From NCBI GenBank assembly GCA_026873275.1, contig JANTUC010000011.1:1612001-1676000 (forward strand): a stretch of 64,000 nt of DNA, given 5' to 3'. Source of the DNA: Pseudopithomyces maydicus (taxonomy: Eukaryota; Ascomycota; Dothideomycetes; Pleosporales; Didymosphaeriaceae). The position numbers and the translations under genes were made by a program. The notes under the pieces are model-generated. The model saw only the letters and a list, made by a program, of their open reading frames with translations, did not search any database and was not told the origin of the DNA. Positions 23,517 through 34,252 of this stretch are shown piece by piece (within the stretch, counting starts at the first letter, position 1; each line of letters starts with the position of its first letter).

Positions 23517-23847
23517 ACATATAAGGATCGCGTGCCTTGAGTCTGGATTAGAGACGGGGCCGGGAGCCATCGACAGTGTACCAGTTCGAGCCCCAATTGC
23601 AACGAATAACCTATTGGCCTTAGGTTTGGTTCGCCATGGGCGTCCCCACGCGGCGGATCGGTCTTACTTTAAAAACTTAACTGTCGCACCGCCACATATA
23701 AGGATCGCGTGCCCTGAGTCTGGATTAGAGACGGGGCCGGGAGCCATCGACAGTGTACCGGTACGAGCCTCAATTGTAACAGAAATCTGTTGGTCTCAGG
23801 TTTGGTTCCCCTTAGGCATCCCCACGCGGGGCTTGGGCTTTCTTTTA
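23517..23847 (+). repeat. SINE-like repeat, two monomers in tandem (type I then type II)
   Basis: Two monomers of about 155-175 bp each begin ATATAAGGATCGCGTGCC and contain TGAGTCTGGATTAGAGAC (from 23517 and 23693). Each has an A-box-like TGGATTAGAGACGG and, about 40 bases on, a B-box-like element: GTTCGAGCCCC at 23584 in the first, degenerate in the second. Both end with a GCRTCCCCACGC hairpin; the second is followed by a T-rich tail (TTTCTTTT). The same pair, in the same type I to type II order, is present on the minus strand at 35603-36045. Transcription by RNA polymerase III and a tRNA origin are inference. Confidence 0.55.
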
Positions 23848-23978
23848 GCTTTTGCGTGTTCTATCTAGTTATATCATATCATGTATCATATATTAAGCCA
23901 TCCTACTTACCTTTTTTTGTTTCAAGGAAAAATACATGCCCACATCGCCAGAAGACGTCTTACCAAGAAGAGGTTTGA

Positions 23979-24010
23979 GGTTTTCAATTAACGTTGTAAG
24001 GACTTGCTTA
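23979..24010 (+). repeat. Dispersed repeat R2, partial copy
   Basis: GTTTTCAATTAACG and TTGTAAGGACTTGC match the left half of the R2 family seen at 45256-45322 and 36376-36415. The right half is absent here. Confidence 0.45.
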
Positions 24011-24062
24011 GATACGCTACCCTTTTACGCTGTCTAGTGGGGACTTGTATAAAAAGTCATGT

Positions 24063-24168
24063 ACGTAGTGCGGGGCTACCCACCGTAGCTCCACGCTACC
24101 TCAAGCCGGTAACCCGAACCGTGGAGCTCTCCACATTATCTGCAACTACAATCCTCCACTACGCAGGG
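24063..24168. repeat. GC-rich fold-back (nested inverted repeats)
   Basis: The outer arms CGTAGTG and CACTACG, and the inner arms AGCTCCACG and CGTGGAGCT, face each other over about 100 bases. The element lies 120 bases before the GH2 start codon. It could be a small foldback element or a regulatory palindrome. Confidence 0.35.
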
Positions 24169-24287
24169 AAAACAATGTTCCTGCCCCTCTTTGAAGAATC
24201 CTATGCCTAGCTCTGATCTTCCCATTGTAAAACCGTGGCCTGTACAATCATCTTCTTCCCACGCCCAAAAAAATAGGAGATATAACC

Positions 24288-26347
24288 ATGTCGGACGACC
24301 AATATCCCCGCCCCGACTGGCAACGTCCGAACCTTACATGGCAATCACTCAACGGCCCGTGGTCCTTTTTGTTCGACGACAATGACGTCGGTCTGGCGCA
24401 GAACTGGCATCTTAAAGGCCTCCCGAATGAGGTCTTCGTGGATCCGTCGCTGACCAACACCTCCCCAGCATCGAATCAGGAGAGCGAGAGCATCACGGCG
24501 AAGATCGTAGGCGACACGCAGGCGATGATCAAAGGCAATGTTTTCAAGTCTGAGGGCGCAGTCAAACACTCTAAAAGAGATATCCAAGTCCCATACGTAT
24601 GGCAGTGTCCCGCGAGTGGAATCGAAGAAAAAGGCGTCCACGAGGTATTCTGGTACGAGCGTAGCATTAAGGATATCAGAAAGCAGCAAGAGAAAGACCT
24701 CGGCCATAAGATCCTCCTGAGATTCGGCGCAGTGGACTACGAAGCCAAGGTCTGGGTCGACGGGAAATTCGTCGGCGGGCATCGCGGCGGCCACGTACCC
24801 TTCTCCCTCGACATCACCGATGCATTTGCAGACAAAAAAGATGGGGATCACGCAAAAGTCACAATCCGCGTATACGACTCCGCTTTCGACCTCACTCAGC
24901 CCAGAGGAAAGCAGTACTGGGGCGCAAAACCAGAAAGCATCTTCTATACCCCCAGCGGCGGCATCTGGCAGTCCGTCTGGCTCGAAAGCGTCCCCCGCGT
25001 GCGCATCGGCGATTCCAGCGACGGCACCGTCCTCCGCAGCGACGACATCGAGGGCGGCAAGCTGGCCGCCACACTTCGCGTGCTCGACCGCCCCGCGGGA
25101 TGGAACTACAGCGTGGCCATCAAAGTCGGCCTCGGCCCCGTCCCAGACGTCGCTCAAACAGAGCGCATCCCCTTACCCCGGGACTCCTCCCTCACCAGCT
25201 TCCCCGTAAACATGCGTCTCTCGCCCTCACAGATGGCCCACCTCCCACCCAACACCCCCCACCTCGACAACACACCTCTCTGGTCCCCCGAACACCCCAC
25301 CCTCTACACCCTCACCCTCGAGCTCTACGACCCGGCAAACGCCCTCGTCGACACCGTAACAACCACATCAGGCATGCGCAAAATCTCCTGGTCAGACTCG
25401 GCCTTCCGCCTCAACGGCAAACCCTACTTCCAGGCCCTCTTTCTCGACCAGGGGTACTGGCCCTCCACCTTCATGACGCCCCCTCGTCCTCCGCGCTCGA
25501 AACCGACATCCAGCTCAGCAAGAAAATGGGCTTCAACGGGTGCCGCAAGCACCAGAAAGTCGAAGACCCGCGTTTCCTCTACCACGCGGATCGCCTCGGC
25601 TTCCTCGTCTGGGGCGAGATGGCAAACGCGTACTCGTTCTCCTCGGCCTACGTCGAGCGCTTCGACGCCGAGTGGCGCGAGGCCGTCCTCCGCGACATCA
25701 ATCACCCCAGCGTGGTGGCGTGGACGCCCGTCAACGAGTCGTGGGCGTACACCAACCTCGCGGGGGACGTCGAGCAGCGCAACCACATCCGCAGCTTGTA
25801 CCACGCGACGAAGGTGCTTGACCCTAGTCGCCCCGTGAACGACAACTGCGGGTGGGAGCATGTAAAGGGGGATCTGACGACGTTCCACGACTACTCGGAT
25901 GGCGACAAGTTGACGGCGACGTGCGCGAGCGTGGACGGGATCCTCGCGCCGAAAGCCGAGCGGCCCGTCTTCCTGGGTGCGATCCCAGCGCGGGGCGACG
26001 CCGGGTCGCGGCATGAGGACGGGATGCCGATTATCTGCACGGAGTTCGGGGGCATCAACATTGCGCGCGGGGGCGTGACGCTGGCGACGCCGGCGGCGGG
26101 CGACGATCGGGACTGGGGGTATACGACGGCGAGGGATTCTGCGGACTTGGTGAAGAGGATTGAGAAGATGATGAGGGGGATTGTGGAGGGCGGCCATGTG
26201 TGCGGGTTTGTGTATACGCAGCTTACGGATATAGAGCAGGAGGTGAATGGGTTGTATACGCCGGAGAGGAAGGAGAAGTTGGATTCGGGGGAGGTGAGGA
26301 GGATTGTTGAGGGGGTTATTGCGCATTATGACTCGTTGCAGAGGTAG
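24288..26347 (+). CDS. Glycoside hydrolase family 2, beta-galactosidase-type, one frame break
   Basis: Starts with QRPNLTWQSLNGPWSFLFDD, the usual sugar-binding domain opening. A jelly-roll domain runs to about 200, an immunoglobulin-like domain to about 385, then a TIM barrel from LNGKPYFQALFLDQGYWP. Catalytic residues are visible: the acid/base Glu in TPVNESW and the nucleophile in ICTEFGG. At the C run 25479-25483 the frame shifts by one missing base. Reading resumes at SSSALETDIQLSKKMGFNG with no loss of conserved sequence, and the repaired length would be about 686 residues. The enzyme hydrolyses beta-galactosides or glucuronides. No signal peptide is visible, so it is probably intracellular. 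Given similar breaks in neighbours, a sequencing error is more likely than a pseudogene. Confidence 0.85.
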
Positions 26348-26774
26348 GTGGTGTGATGGACATGGTATGTAACATAGATCAGCGCGATGCTATCATATAT
26401 ATATATCCTACTGGATCACCGCACACATATGTATTTGCGTGTGGACAAAAGAAGAAGCAGAATTCTTCTCTTGTCCACACGCAGGCATACATACATGCGC
26501 TGCTCCACTAGAATACAAAAGAAAAATGCCCGTACCCGCACAGATCTAACCTGGAGGGAGTCGCAGACTCCATAGCCCTAGCCCTCCTATGTATTGTATT
26601 GTACACCCCACGCCACGCCAATCATGCAACATCAACGTGACTTCGCTGCCTTCGCTCAAACGCATTACTCCAACCGCCGGCTCTCATGATGACATTAATT
26701 TCAAGTGGGAAAAGAAGAAGAAGAAGAAAAAAGGATGGCCCGCTTCAGCTAGCCAACCAACGCAATCAACCAAG
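26348..26774. other. Intergenic between convergent genes
   Basis: Spacer of 427 bases between the ends of the GH2 and Kei1-like genes. It contains an inverted repeat: GCGTGTGGACAAAAGAAG pairs with CTTCTCTTGTCCACACGC at about 26437-26483, able to form a hairpin of roughly 16 pairs. Confidence 0.55.
26437..26483. terminator. Strong hairpin between two gene 3' ends
   Basis: The arms GCGTGTGGACAAAAGAAG and CTTCTCTTGTCCACACGC are near-perfect inverted repeats with a loop of about ten bases. It sits between the ends of two convergent genes. A role in 3' end formation or transcript stability is inference; fungi do not use bacterial-type terminators. Confidence 0.35.
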
Positions 26775-27817
26775 CTACCGCACCTCCTGCAAATCCGCCA
26801 ACTTGGGCGCCCTCATCTCCTTCGGCGGTGCCGGCGGCCCCGTCCCACTCCTCCGCCTGCGCTCGCGCTCCACCAACCCAATCGGCTCCACGCCCGTCGC
26901 GCTCTTCCTGCTGAACTTCCCACCCACACCCCGCATCCACGACTCGTCCTCTTCCGCCGTCGAGCCCAGCCAGTAGTGCGGCGCCCCGCCCAGCATCGCG
27001 CGGCCCGCCTTCCCCTTCCACCCCTCGCCGCTCTCCTTGCCCTCCGCGAACGGGTTCTCTGCTAGGTTGTTGCCCAGCGTGGGGGTATCGTTGTTGTACC
27101 AGGCGGCGGAGGACGCGTTGGCGGCGATGTGCTGGCGGAGGCACTGGCGGGCGAAGGCCAGCATGACGAAGACGAAGTAGACGCGGAGGGCCCAGAAGCC
27201 TGCGATGAGGGAGATGCTCATGATGCTGCTGGTCTGGAAGACTGCGGCGCTGAGGCCGGGTGCCGAGGCGGGGGCCCCTGGCCGATGGCGACGGCGTTCT
27301 GGCCCGCTACGCCCGCGGGCTCGGCGACGACGTTGACCTCGCTGACGTTGAACTTGGGGCTCGTGAAGCCCGCGTTGGAGGGGATGCCGGGGGCAACCGA
27401 GTTGTCGCCGCCGTCGGGGTGGTTGGCCAGCGTGTAGAACCAGATGAAGCCGAAGAAGGCGGTGTACAGGGCGTTGACTACCGAGTCGAGGGCGTACAGG
27501 TGGGCGAGGAGCAGGGTCTCGAAGGGGCTCTGGAGGCGGATGTGCTTGTAGAGGTAGACGGTAGCGAGGAGCGCGGCGGTGGAGTAAAGGTACATGGAGA
27601 GCTGCCAGCCGTCGATGGTGGCGCCTGTGAGGAGGGCGAGGAGGCCGTACAGGCCGGAAACTTTGTTGATGACCTGCAAGTAGGTGATGATTTCGGCGCC
27701 GGTCCGCAGCGACATGCTTTGGAAGAAATTCTACCACGGGTCAGACGAAAGTTCGCGTGAAAATTCCAGGCGTCGTACCTTCGGCCGGGGCAGCTCGAAG
27801 AGCTGTGAAGGTGCCAT
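26775..27817 (-). CDS. kei1: Kei1-like subunit of inositol phosphorylceramide synthase, one frame break
   Basis: Exon 1 (27817-27779) gives MAPSQLFELPRPK; a 48-base intron follows, and exon 2 (27730-26775) continues NFFQSMSLRTGAEIITYLQV. Four hydrophobic segments follow, including INKVSGLYGLLALLTG and a late one around SLIAGFWALRVYFVFVMLAF, then an Arg-rich cytosolic tail. I assign it to the DUF1753/Kei1 family from this pattern. In yeast, Kei1 is the Golgi partner of the catalytic subunit Aur1, needed for complex sphingolipid synthesis. At the G run 27270-27274 (C run on the coding strand) one base appears missing; repaired, the protein is 331 residues. The assignment rests on pattern recall, so a homology search should confirm it. 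Confidence 0.65.
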
Positions 27818-28930
27818 GGCGGCGGCTTGTGTGTGTGTAGGGATGCGCTCAGGGTGCACGCGGGCACGAGGGGGCCCACTGCGTTCTTTGCTGTCGGGGG
27901 TCGCGTAGATACGGTCTGTTCCGCTGTCTAGCAGGTAAGAATATTCGGTGTGGAGCGGTGCGCGTTCGTATGTGTTATCGTTGTAAGAAAGCGAGGAAGA
28001 CGAGCTCGGGGTTGGTGACGACGGGCGCGGAAGCGCCGGGTGGTTGGATTTGCCCACGCTCATTTCACTAGGGCCCGATTAGGGCAAGCCTCACGTGTTG
28101 AAGGCAATTCACCCCTTGACCCCCACAAAAGTGTGAAAAGGACTCGAGCCCCTTTTCCGAACGAGCAGCGGATGTTTTTGGGCCATGGTGTTGATGCTGC
28201 AGCGTGTTGGTGTTGCATTCGCGGGTGTTGGACTCCCCCGCTATCATGACGTACCTTGCAGCAGCCAAGCTGGCGCCTCTTCACCAGTTAGATGCCGGCG
28301 ACGCTGCCACAGGGGAGCGCCGTACCTGTACACGTATTGTCGTGAGCGAAAAGGAGACGATGTAGTATCATTGCGACACTGCCCATCTATCCAGCATGAT
28401 ATTCATCTCCGAGCTTTATCTCCCATTACCCACATCTATGCCGTTCCCATCAATACATGCCAAAGATGGAAAGAAAGTCAAAGGAACGTACCGTATCTCG
28501 TACACGTATCGATGTCAGCGAACCCTTCACGATATTGTATAATTGCGGTACTATCTATGTATTTAGTACATCTCCAAGCCTCATCTCTAAATATCATGCG
28601 CCATCTATACACACCGGTGTCAAAAAGAAAGTCACGGGTGATTTGCCATAGCTCTCCATATGCCATGCATCATCTATGTATACCATAAATAAGAGGAAAG
28701 TCATAGGGAAGTACCGTATCTCGTACACCCATCGTCGTGAACTAAAATGCGTGATGGAATATCAGCGCGATACTTTTCATCTACCCACCATAACCGATTT
28801 CTAGCCCGAAGCCCTCAAGTACATCTATGTTACAATTGTTCCAGTGGTCTACATATTTACGTCCATACATAATACATGGTCATCGAATCTTCAGCTCCAA
28901 CATTACTCATACATCTACTTTCACACTTCC
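27818..28930. other. Intergenic with degenerate repeats
   Basis: Promoter of the Kei1-like gene at the left and the 3' flank of SUV3 at the right. Between them lie diverged repeats (28317-28742). No gene is supported. Confidence 0.55.
28317..28742. repeat. Degenerate direct repeats sharing GTACCGTATCTCGTACAC
   Basis: Copies begin near 28471 (AAAGTCAAAGGAACGTACC) and 28696 (AAAGTCATAGGGAAGTACC), both followed by GTATCTCGTACAC, ATCG and GAAC; a weaker copy with GTACCTGTACACGTATTGTC is at 28321. Spacing is about 165 and 225 bp. The array is old and of unknown origin. Confidence 0.5.
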
Positions 28931-31514
28931 TCACTGCGTCGAAGCAGGCGCCGTGCTATTTCCCATTTTCTCCTCAACGCGGGACTCTAGTTCCTCCTCA
29001 CCCGGGACAATTTCCGCGTCCCGCGCCCCCTCAGCCCTCTCCTCCAAGTGCTCAATCCCAAACGCCCTCCGCTCCATATCCAGTAACCTCTCCTGCTCCT
29101 CGCGCTCCTTCATCGCCTGGATCCTCTTCTCCCGCTCCCTCCCCCTATCCACCTTCGCCCACGAAAACTGCATCAGCGTCCGCTCGATGGCCGCCTCGGT
29201 GATCTGCTTGAGATGGTTCGCCACCTTGCGCGTGGTGAAGACCTGCGGGAAGCGGTAGCTCAGCCACAGGTACGCGACGACCATCTTGTGCAGCTGCTCG
29301 AGGCTGAAGAGGTACGCGCGCGAGGGCGAGGGCTCCTCGTCGAGGACGTCGAGCGGGAGGTTGGGCAGGTCGAGGAGCGCGCCCGAGGAGCGGCTCGCGA
29401 TGCACTCGGCGAGGGTGCGCAGGAACTTGCGCTCGCCCTCGTCGCGCATGTTGCAGGGGGCGGCGCAGATGATGATGCGGTCAGGGATGGAGAGGCCCTT
29501 GACGAGGTGGATTTCGTCGGCGATGGCGAGCGTGTCTTTGAGGCCGCAGAGGTGGAAGCGCGGGTGCATGATGGACATTTCGTGGAGGCGGAGCATGATG
29601 AAGCTGAAGGGGGTGCCGGGGGAAGTAGTTTGCGAAGCGCTCGACGATGAGGGAGGGCGGGAAGAGGCCTGCGGTGGAGATGGGCTCGGGCTCGTTTTCC
29701 ATCGATCGCTTGAGGTACGTGTGGTCCCAGCGGTCGAGGGTCGTGACGAGGCCCACGGTCGGCGCTGGTGGCGGGGCTGCGACTGCGTTCTGCTCGATTA
29801 TGTTTCCTCCCGCGTCGTCCAGGCCGATGACCGGATCGACTGCGGCGTTCGTCTTTGCTTTTGTGTCTTCAGCAACGGCTTGATGTGCAGACCGGTAACG
29901 ACCAGCGCGACCGCCAATCTGCTTGACTTCAGATATGCGTAGGGGCACCAATTTCGAGCCGTTGTTCTTCATGGTGGATTCAAAGATGACACGCTTGATG
30001 CTGAGATTCAGACCCATGCCAATAGCATCACTGGCCACTAGGAAATCATATTCGTTGTCCGGGTCGTTGAAAAGGCGGGCTTGCTGTGCTCGCGTCTCCG
30101 GGGGCAAGCTGCCGTAGACAATGGCGCACTTTCTACCCGTCTTGAGCTCTATCTCTTTGCGTAGGGCATGAAGACCAACTACGGAAAACGCAACAACGCA
30201 GTCACCCTTCTCGAGGTGGTTCAAGTTGCTGTTCAGACTTCTGGGGGCGACTTGGAGAGGGGTCAAGCGTTCGTATTCGTGAACCTCGACCGTATCCCCT
30301 ACCAGAGCGCACAGCTCTTTTATCATGGGGACGGTACGGGCTTCTCCGCAGAGATGCACCTCCCTTGCTTGCATGCCCAAAAAGCGGTGGTCCAGGCCCA
30401 TCCTCGCTCGTCGTGATTGATCATCTGGATCTCGTCTATGACGGCGACTTCGACTGGGGTGTTTAGGGGAGCCATTTCCACAGTACAGCTCCACATTTTG
30501 GTTTCCTCGTCCTCTGGCAGGCGCACCTCCTCTCCCGTGACCAGGGCACAAGCCTTGCCTTTGGCATTGAGACGCGTATACACCTCGTGAGCCAGCAGGC
30601 GCAGGGGCCCCAGGTAAACACCACTCTCGGCCTCCTCTAAGCGCTTCAGGGCATGGTACGTCTTGCCCGAGTTGGTGGGACCGACGTGGAGGATGATCTT
30701 GCGTGGGATCTCGCGGGTCGCAGGATACCACTCTGCCGGGTAGCGCAAGTCGGCGACCTGTGCCTGGTTCTCCATCTCAGCCTTGGTGAAGCGCCCCCCG
30801 TAGACCTGGGTATTGAACAGGTACCGCAGGCGACTCTCCAGCGCGCGTGCCCTGGAGTTTTTGTAGGGCCCAGCTGCGTGGGCGAGGCTTTTGAGCTCGG
30901 GCGAGGCCTTCTTGATCCACATGCTGACGGAGCGTTCGAAGGTGATCCATTCCTGGTCGAATTGGGCGTGGGTCATCTGCAGGCTCGGGAAGAAGTCGGG
31001 CTCGGTCAGCTTGCCTCGCAGCGTCTCCATGGCGTTGCGCATGGCAGTGAAGAAGTCGCCGGGGCCGGACATGCCCCCTGTCTTGAGCGGGTTGAAGTCA
31101 TTTCTCCCTCTCAGATGGGGCCTGGCATTCGCCTCCCGGGCTGCGCGGAGGGGGCGACACCCCGGTCGACACGTCGGTGGTCGTAGGCTTGAGTGGTGCG
31201 CGGTGCGTTCTGGGTTCTGGGGAGGTGGCGTTGGGGTTGGGTCTGGGGTCGCAGGCGCGTTCGGGCGGCGAATTCGCAGACGAGACACAGCGACGCGCGC
31301 CGCGGGGGCAGCGCTGGCATTCCGGGGCAGGGTAGACGAGCTGCAAGAGCTGCGAGAGGCGCTGCGAGAGGCTCTGCGCGGGCGGGTGTTCGGCGACGTC
31401 AGTGCCAGAAAAATGTCCCAGCCAAGCACTCGCGCGTCTCGGAGGTCCACCAGCGCCCGCCGACGGACCTGAACCCTCGAGCGTCGCGACACACCCACGA
31501 CCCAACAACAACAA
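28931..31514 (-). CDS. SUV3: Mitochondrial ATP-dependent RNA helicase SUV3, frame breaks
   Basis: The helicase core shows Walker A GPTNSGKT, the DExH-like VAVIDEIQMI, motif V ASDAIGMGLNL and motif VI QIGGRAGRY. A SUV3 C-terminal region follows (SFIMLRLHEMSIMHPRFHLC, then LDLPNLPLDVLDEEPSPSRA). In yeast SUV3 partners the RNase Dss1 in the mitochondrial degradosome. Frame breaks lie at the A run 30379-30383 (one base missing) and the G run 29618-29622 (one extra). The N-terminus is ambiguous. One frame starts at 31514 and needs a further single-base change near 31100; the other is open without a break, but its only start codons (31690-31666) overlap the Sec1 ATG. I prefer 31514, about 860 residues. 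Both N-termini are Arg-rich, as expected for mitochondrial import. Confidence 0.85.
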
Positions 31515-31667
31515 CCGCGCTGCGACCCGCTCCTAAAGGCTGCGCCTAAAGCTCCGCCCAAGCCCCCCACGAACAGCGCCCCTGCAGCTCTCCCCGCCCG
31601 CCAATCGCGCCCAGCCCGCGCAGCGAGCCGCAGTAGGAGCAGCAGCAGCTGTCGCAACCCCGCCATC

Positions 31668-34113
31668 ATGGGCGTCTCGATGATAGACATCCAGCGCGAC
31701 CGTACGACTGCCCGCTGTGCTGCAAGACATACAGCACCCCCCGCTGACCACCGCCGCAGTCATCCTCAACACCATCCGCAACACCACCCGCGGCGACGTA
31801 GGCTCCCCGCCGCCCCGCCCCTGGCCCAAACAACGCTGATTCCCCGCAGTGGAAGGTCCTGATCACCGACGAGGAGAGCCGCAAGCTGATCGACAACGTG
31901 GTCAAAGAAGATGACATCCTCGACTCCAACATCACCAGTACGCCCGCCCTCTTCCCGCACCAGCACATGGCTCACCTGCCGCAGACATCGAGCGCATCGA
32001 AGACCGCCGCCAGGCCCAGCCCGACACCGATGCCGTCTACTTCCTCACCCCGAAACCGCACATTGTCGACTGCATCATGGCAGACTTCGAGCGCCGGAGA
32101 TACAAGGGCGCCTTCTTGATATGGACCACATGTACGCCAGCCGTGCATTACCACCAGCGAGCGCCGTGTTGACTAGGAACAGTGCCCGCCGGCCCGCTTA
32201 GGGAGCGTCTGGAACGCTCGCAGGTTGCCCAGCAGCAGATTCGATCGTTCAAGGTCATGCACCTCGACTTCCACCCGCGCGAGTCGCACCTCGTGACCTT
32301 CAAAGACCCCTGGAGCTTCCCCATCCTGTTCCACCCAGAGTGCAACAATCTGGTCAGGCACCATATGGAGGAGGTCGCTGAGAAGGTATGCATTTCAAAC
32401 CGAGGCGCCGCACGAGCTCACGCTCTTACAGCTTGTCGGCGTCTGCGTCGCCCTGGGCGAGTATCCCACCATTCGGTACTACCGACCGCGTGCCCCGACA
32501 CATGAGGCCAGCGTCCTGTGTTCTCACCTAGCCCGCTTTGCCCAAGACAAGCTGGACATGTACGCCCAGTTCAATCCAGACTTCCTCCGCAGTCGAATCG
32601 TCCCCGTGGCGTGCTCTACATTACCGACCGTTCCATGGATCTCTTTGCGCCTCTGCTGCACGAGTTCACCTACCAGGCAATGGTACACGATCTGCTGCCT
32701 GTGCAGGAAGGAGACAAGGTCATATACAGGACTGTTGTCGCCGACGAAGAGGGAGAAGAAGAGAAGGATATGGAGATCACCGACAAGGACAAGATCTGGG
32801 TCGAATACCGCCACAGGCACATGAAGGACACCATCGAGAAGCTGATCTCCGACTTTCAGCAATTCATCGCCGATAACCCCCACTTTACTAAGCAAGATGC
32901 TGCCAACGCCGGAGGTATGAACGGTCTGAATGCCATTAAGGATATGATGGCTGGTCTCCCTCAGTTCCAGCAGACCAAGGAGGCATACTCGCTCAATATC
33001 AGCATGGCGCAAGATTGCATGAGCGTTTTCCAGAAACACAAGCTTCCAGATCTAGCTTCAGTGGAACAAGTAAGTACTGCATCTACCATATTTTTCCCCT
33101 GTATACTGACCGTGCAGTGTCTCGCCACGGGGTTAGACGAAGAATTTAAAAAGGCCAAGAACATGGCTGACCAAGTCATTCGCACACTGGACGAGGACGC
33201 CGTGATACCGGGTGACCGCCTGCGCCTCATCGCACTCTACGTCCTCTACAGAGATGGCATCCTACCCGCAGACCTTACTAAGCTACTACTCCACGCGCAG
33301 CTACCACCCCAAGACGGCGACGTCGTGAAGAACCTAGACTTCCTAGGCGCACACATCACCCGCGCCCTAAAAGACAAACGCGAGCCATCCGCGCCCCTCT
33401 TCCCCCGGAAAACCATCCCCCCCGCCAACGCAGAAGAATACGCCCTCTCCCGCTACGAGCCCGTCCTCAAAGACGTCCTTGAAGAACACGTCCTCGGCCG
33501 CGTCCCCCAAGACATCTTCCCCTACACCAAAGGCTCCCCCGAGGACCCCGGCACCGCAGACCTAACCCCCGCCTCCTCCCTCCGCTCCGCAAAGCCCACC
33601 TGGGCCAAATCAAAACTCTCCAGCGTCGAGCCCCGCCAGCGCATCATCGTCTTCGTCGCCGGCGGCGCAACCTACTCCGAGGCCCGCGCCTGCTACGAGA
33701 TCTCAGAAAAGACATCCCGCGACGTGTTCCTCGTCACAAGCCACATGGTCAACCCAGGCCTCTACCTCCGCCAGATCGGCGACCTCAGCCAGTCCCGCCG
33801 CAACCTGCGCCTCCCGCTCGACCAGCCCCCGCCCAAGGCCCCCGCACACCTCTTCGAGAAACCAGAGCCCCCAAGCCCGCGCCTCCGCCCGCGGGTATGA
33901 AACCGGGCCCTAGACCGAATGTCCCGGGGGTTTGCCACCGAGACCGGGTGGCCAGGGCGCGCCGCAGCAGCAGCCGCCGACCGCGGGGATGCAGAATATG
34001 AATCTCAACGCGAGACCCCAGGCGCAGCAGCCCGTGCCCGTGGCCAAGTATGGGAAGGAGGAGAAGGAGAAGAAGAAGAAGAAGCATCATTTTTTAGTTC
34101 GTCCAAGTCGTAG
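31668..34113 (+). CDS. SEC1: Sec1/Munc18 protein for exocytosis, several frame breaks
   Basis: Seven exons: 31668-31701, 31760-31797, 31850-31937, 31985-32131, 32183-32385, 32432-33069 and 33118-34113. The spliced start reads VSMIDIQRDLILNTIRNTTR, and HPRESHLVTFKDPWSFPIL and GVLYITDRSMDLFAPLLHEF are typical SM-protein blocks. SM proteins of this branch bind the plasma-membrane SNARE complex and promote fusion of secretory vesicles, here probably at hyphal tips. Four single-base losses break the frame: at 32581-32588, the C run 33868-33872, the G run 33926-33930 and the T run 34090-34095. The last three alter only the disordered, Pro/Gln-rich tail, which ends in a Lys run. Repaired length is about 715 residues. 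Sly1 or Vps33 paralogs are less likely from the blocks seen. Confidence 0.85.
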
Positions 34114-34252
34114 GGCGCTGGATGATGGCTTTGGGGTGCTGGTGCTGGTGCTGCTGGTGCGGGTGTTCCAAAAGGGAAAGAGAAAAAAAGAATGAAAGCC
34201 GGTCTGGTGTTTATAAAAATACGTGAACGGCATGCATTTATCGGCTTTTGAA

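Larger units (their letters stand above)
22909..24287. other. Intergenic, AT-rich, with SINE-like pair and fold-back
   Basis: A gene-free stretch of 1.4 kb. It holds the paired repeat at 23517-23847, a dispersed-repeat fragment at 23979-24010 and a GC-rich fold-back at 24063-24168, which sits in the presumed promoter of the GH2 gene. Confidence 0.6.

Noticed and set aside
23614..23868. Short open frames inside the SINE-like repeats
   Set aside because: They recur only because the repeat recurs, and no product is recognisable.
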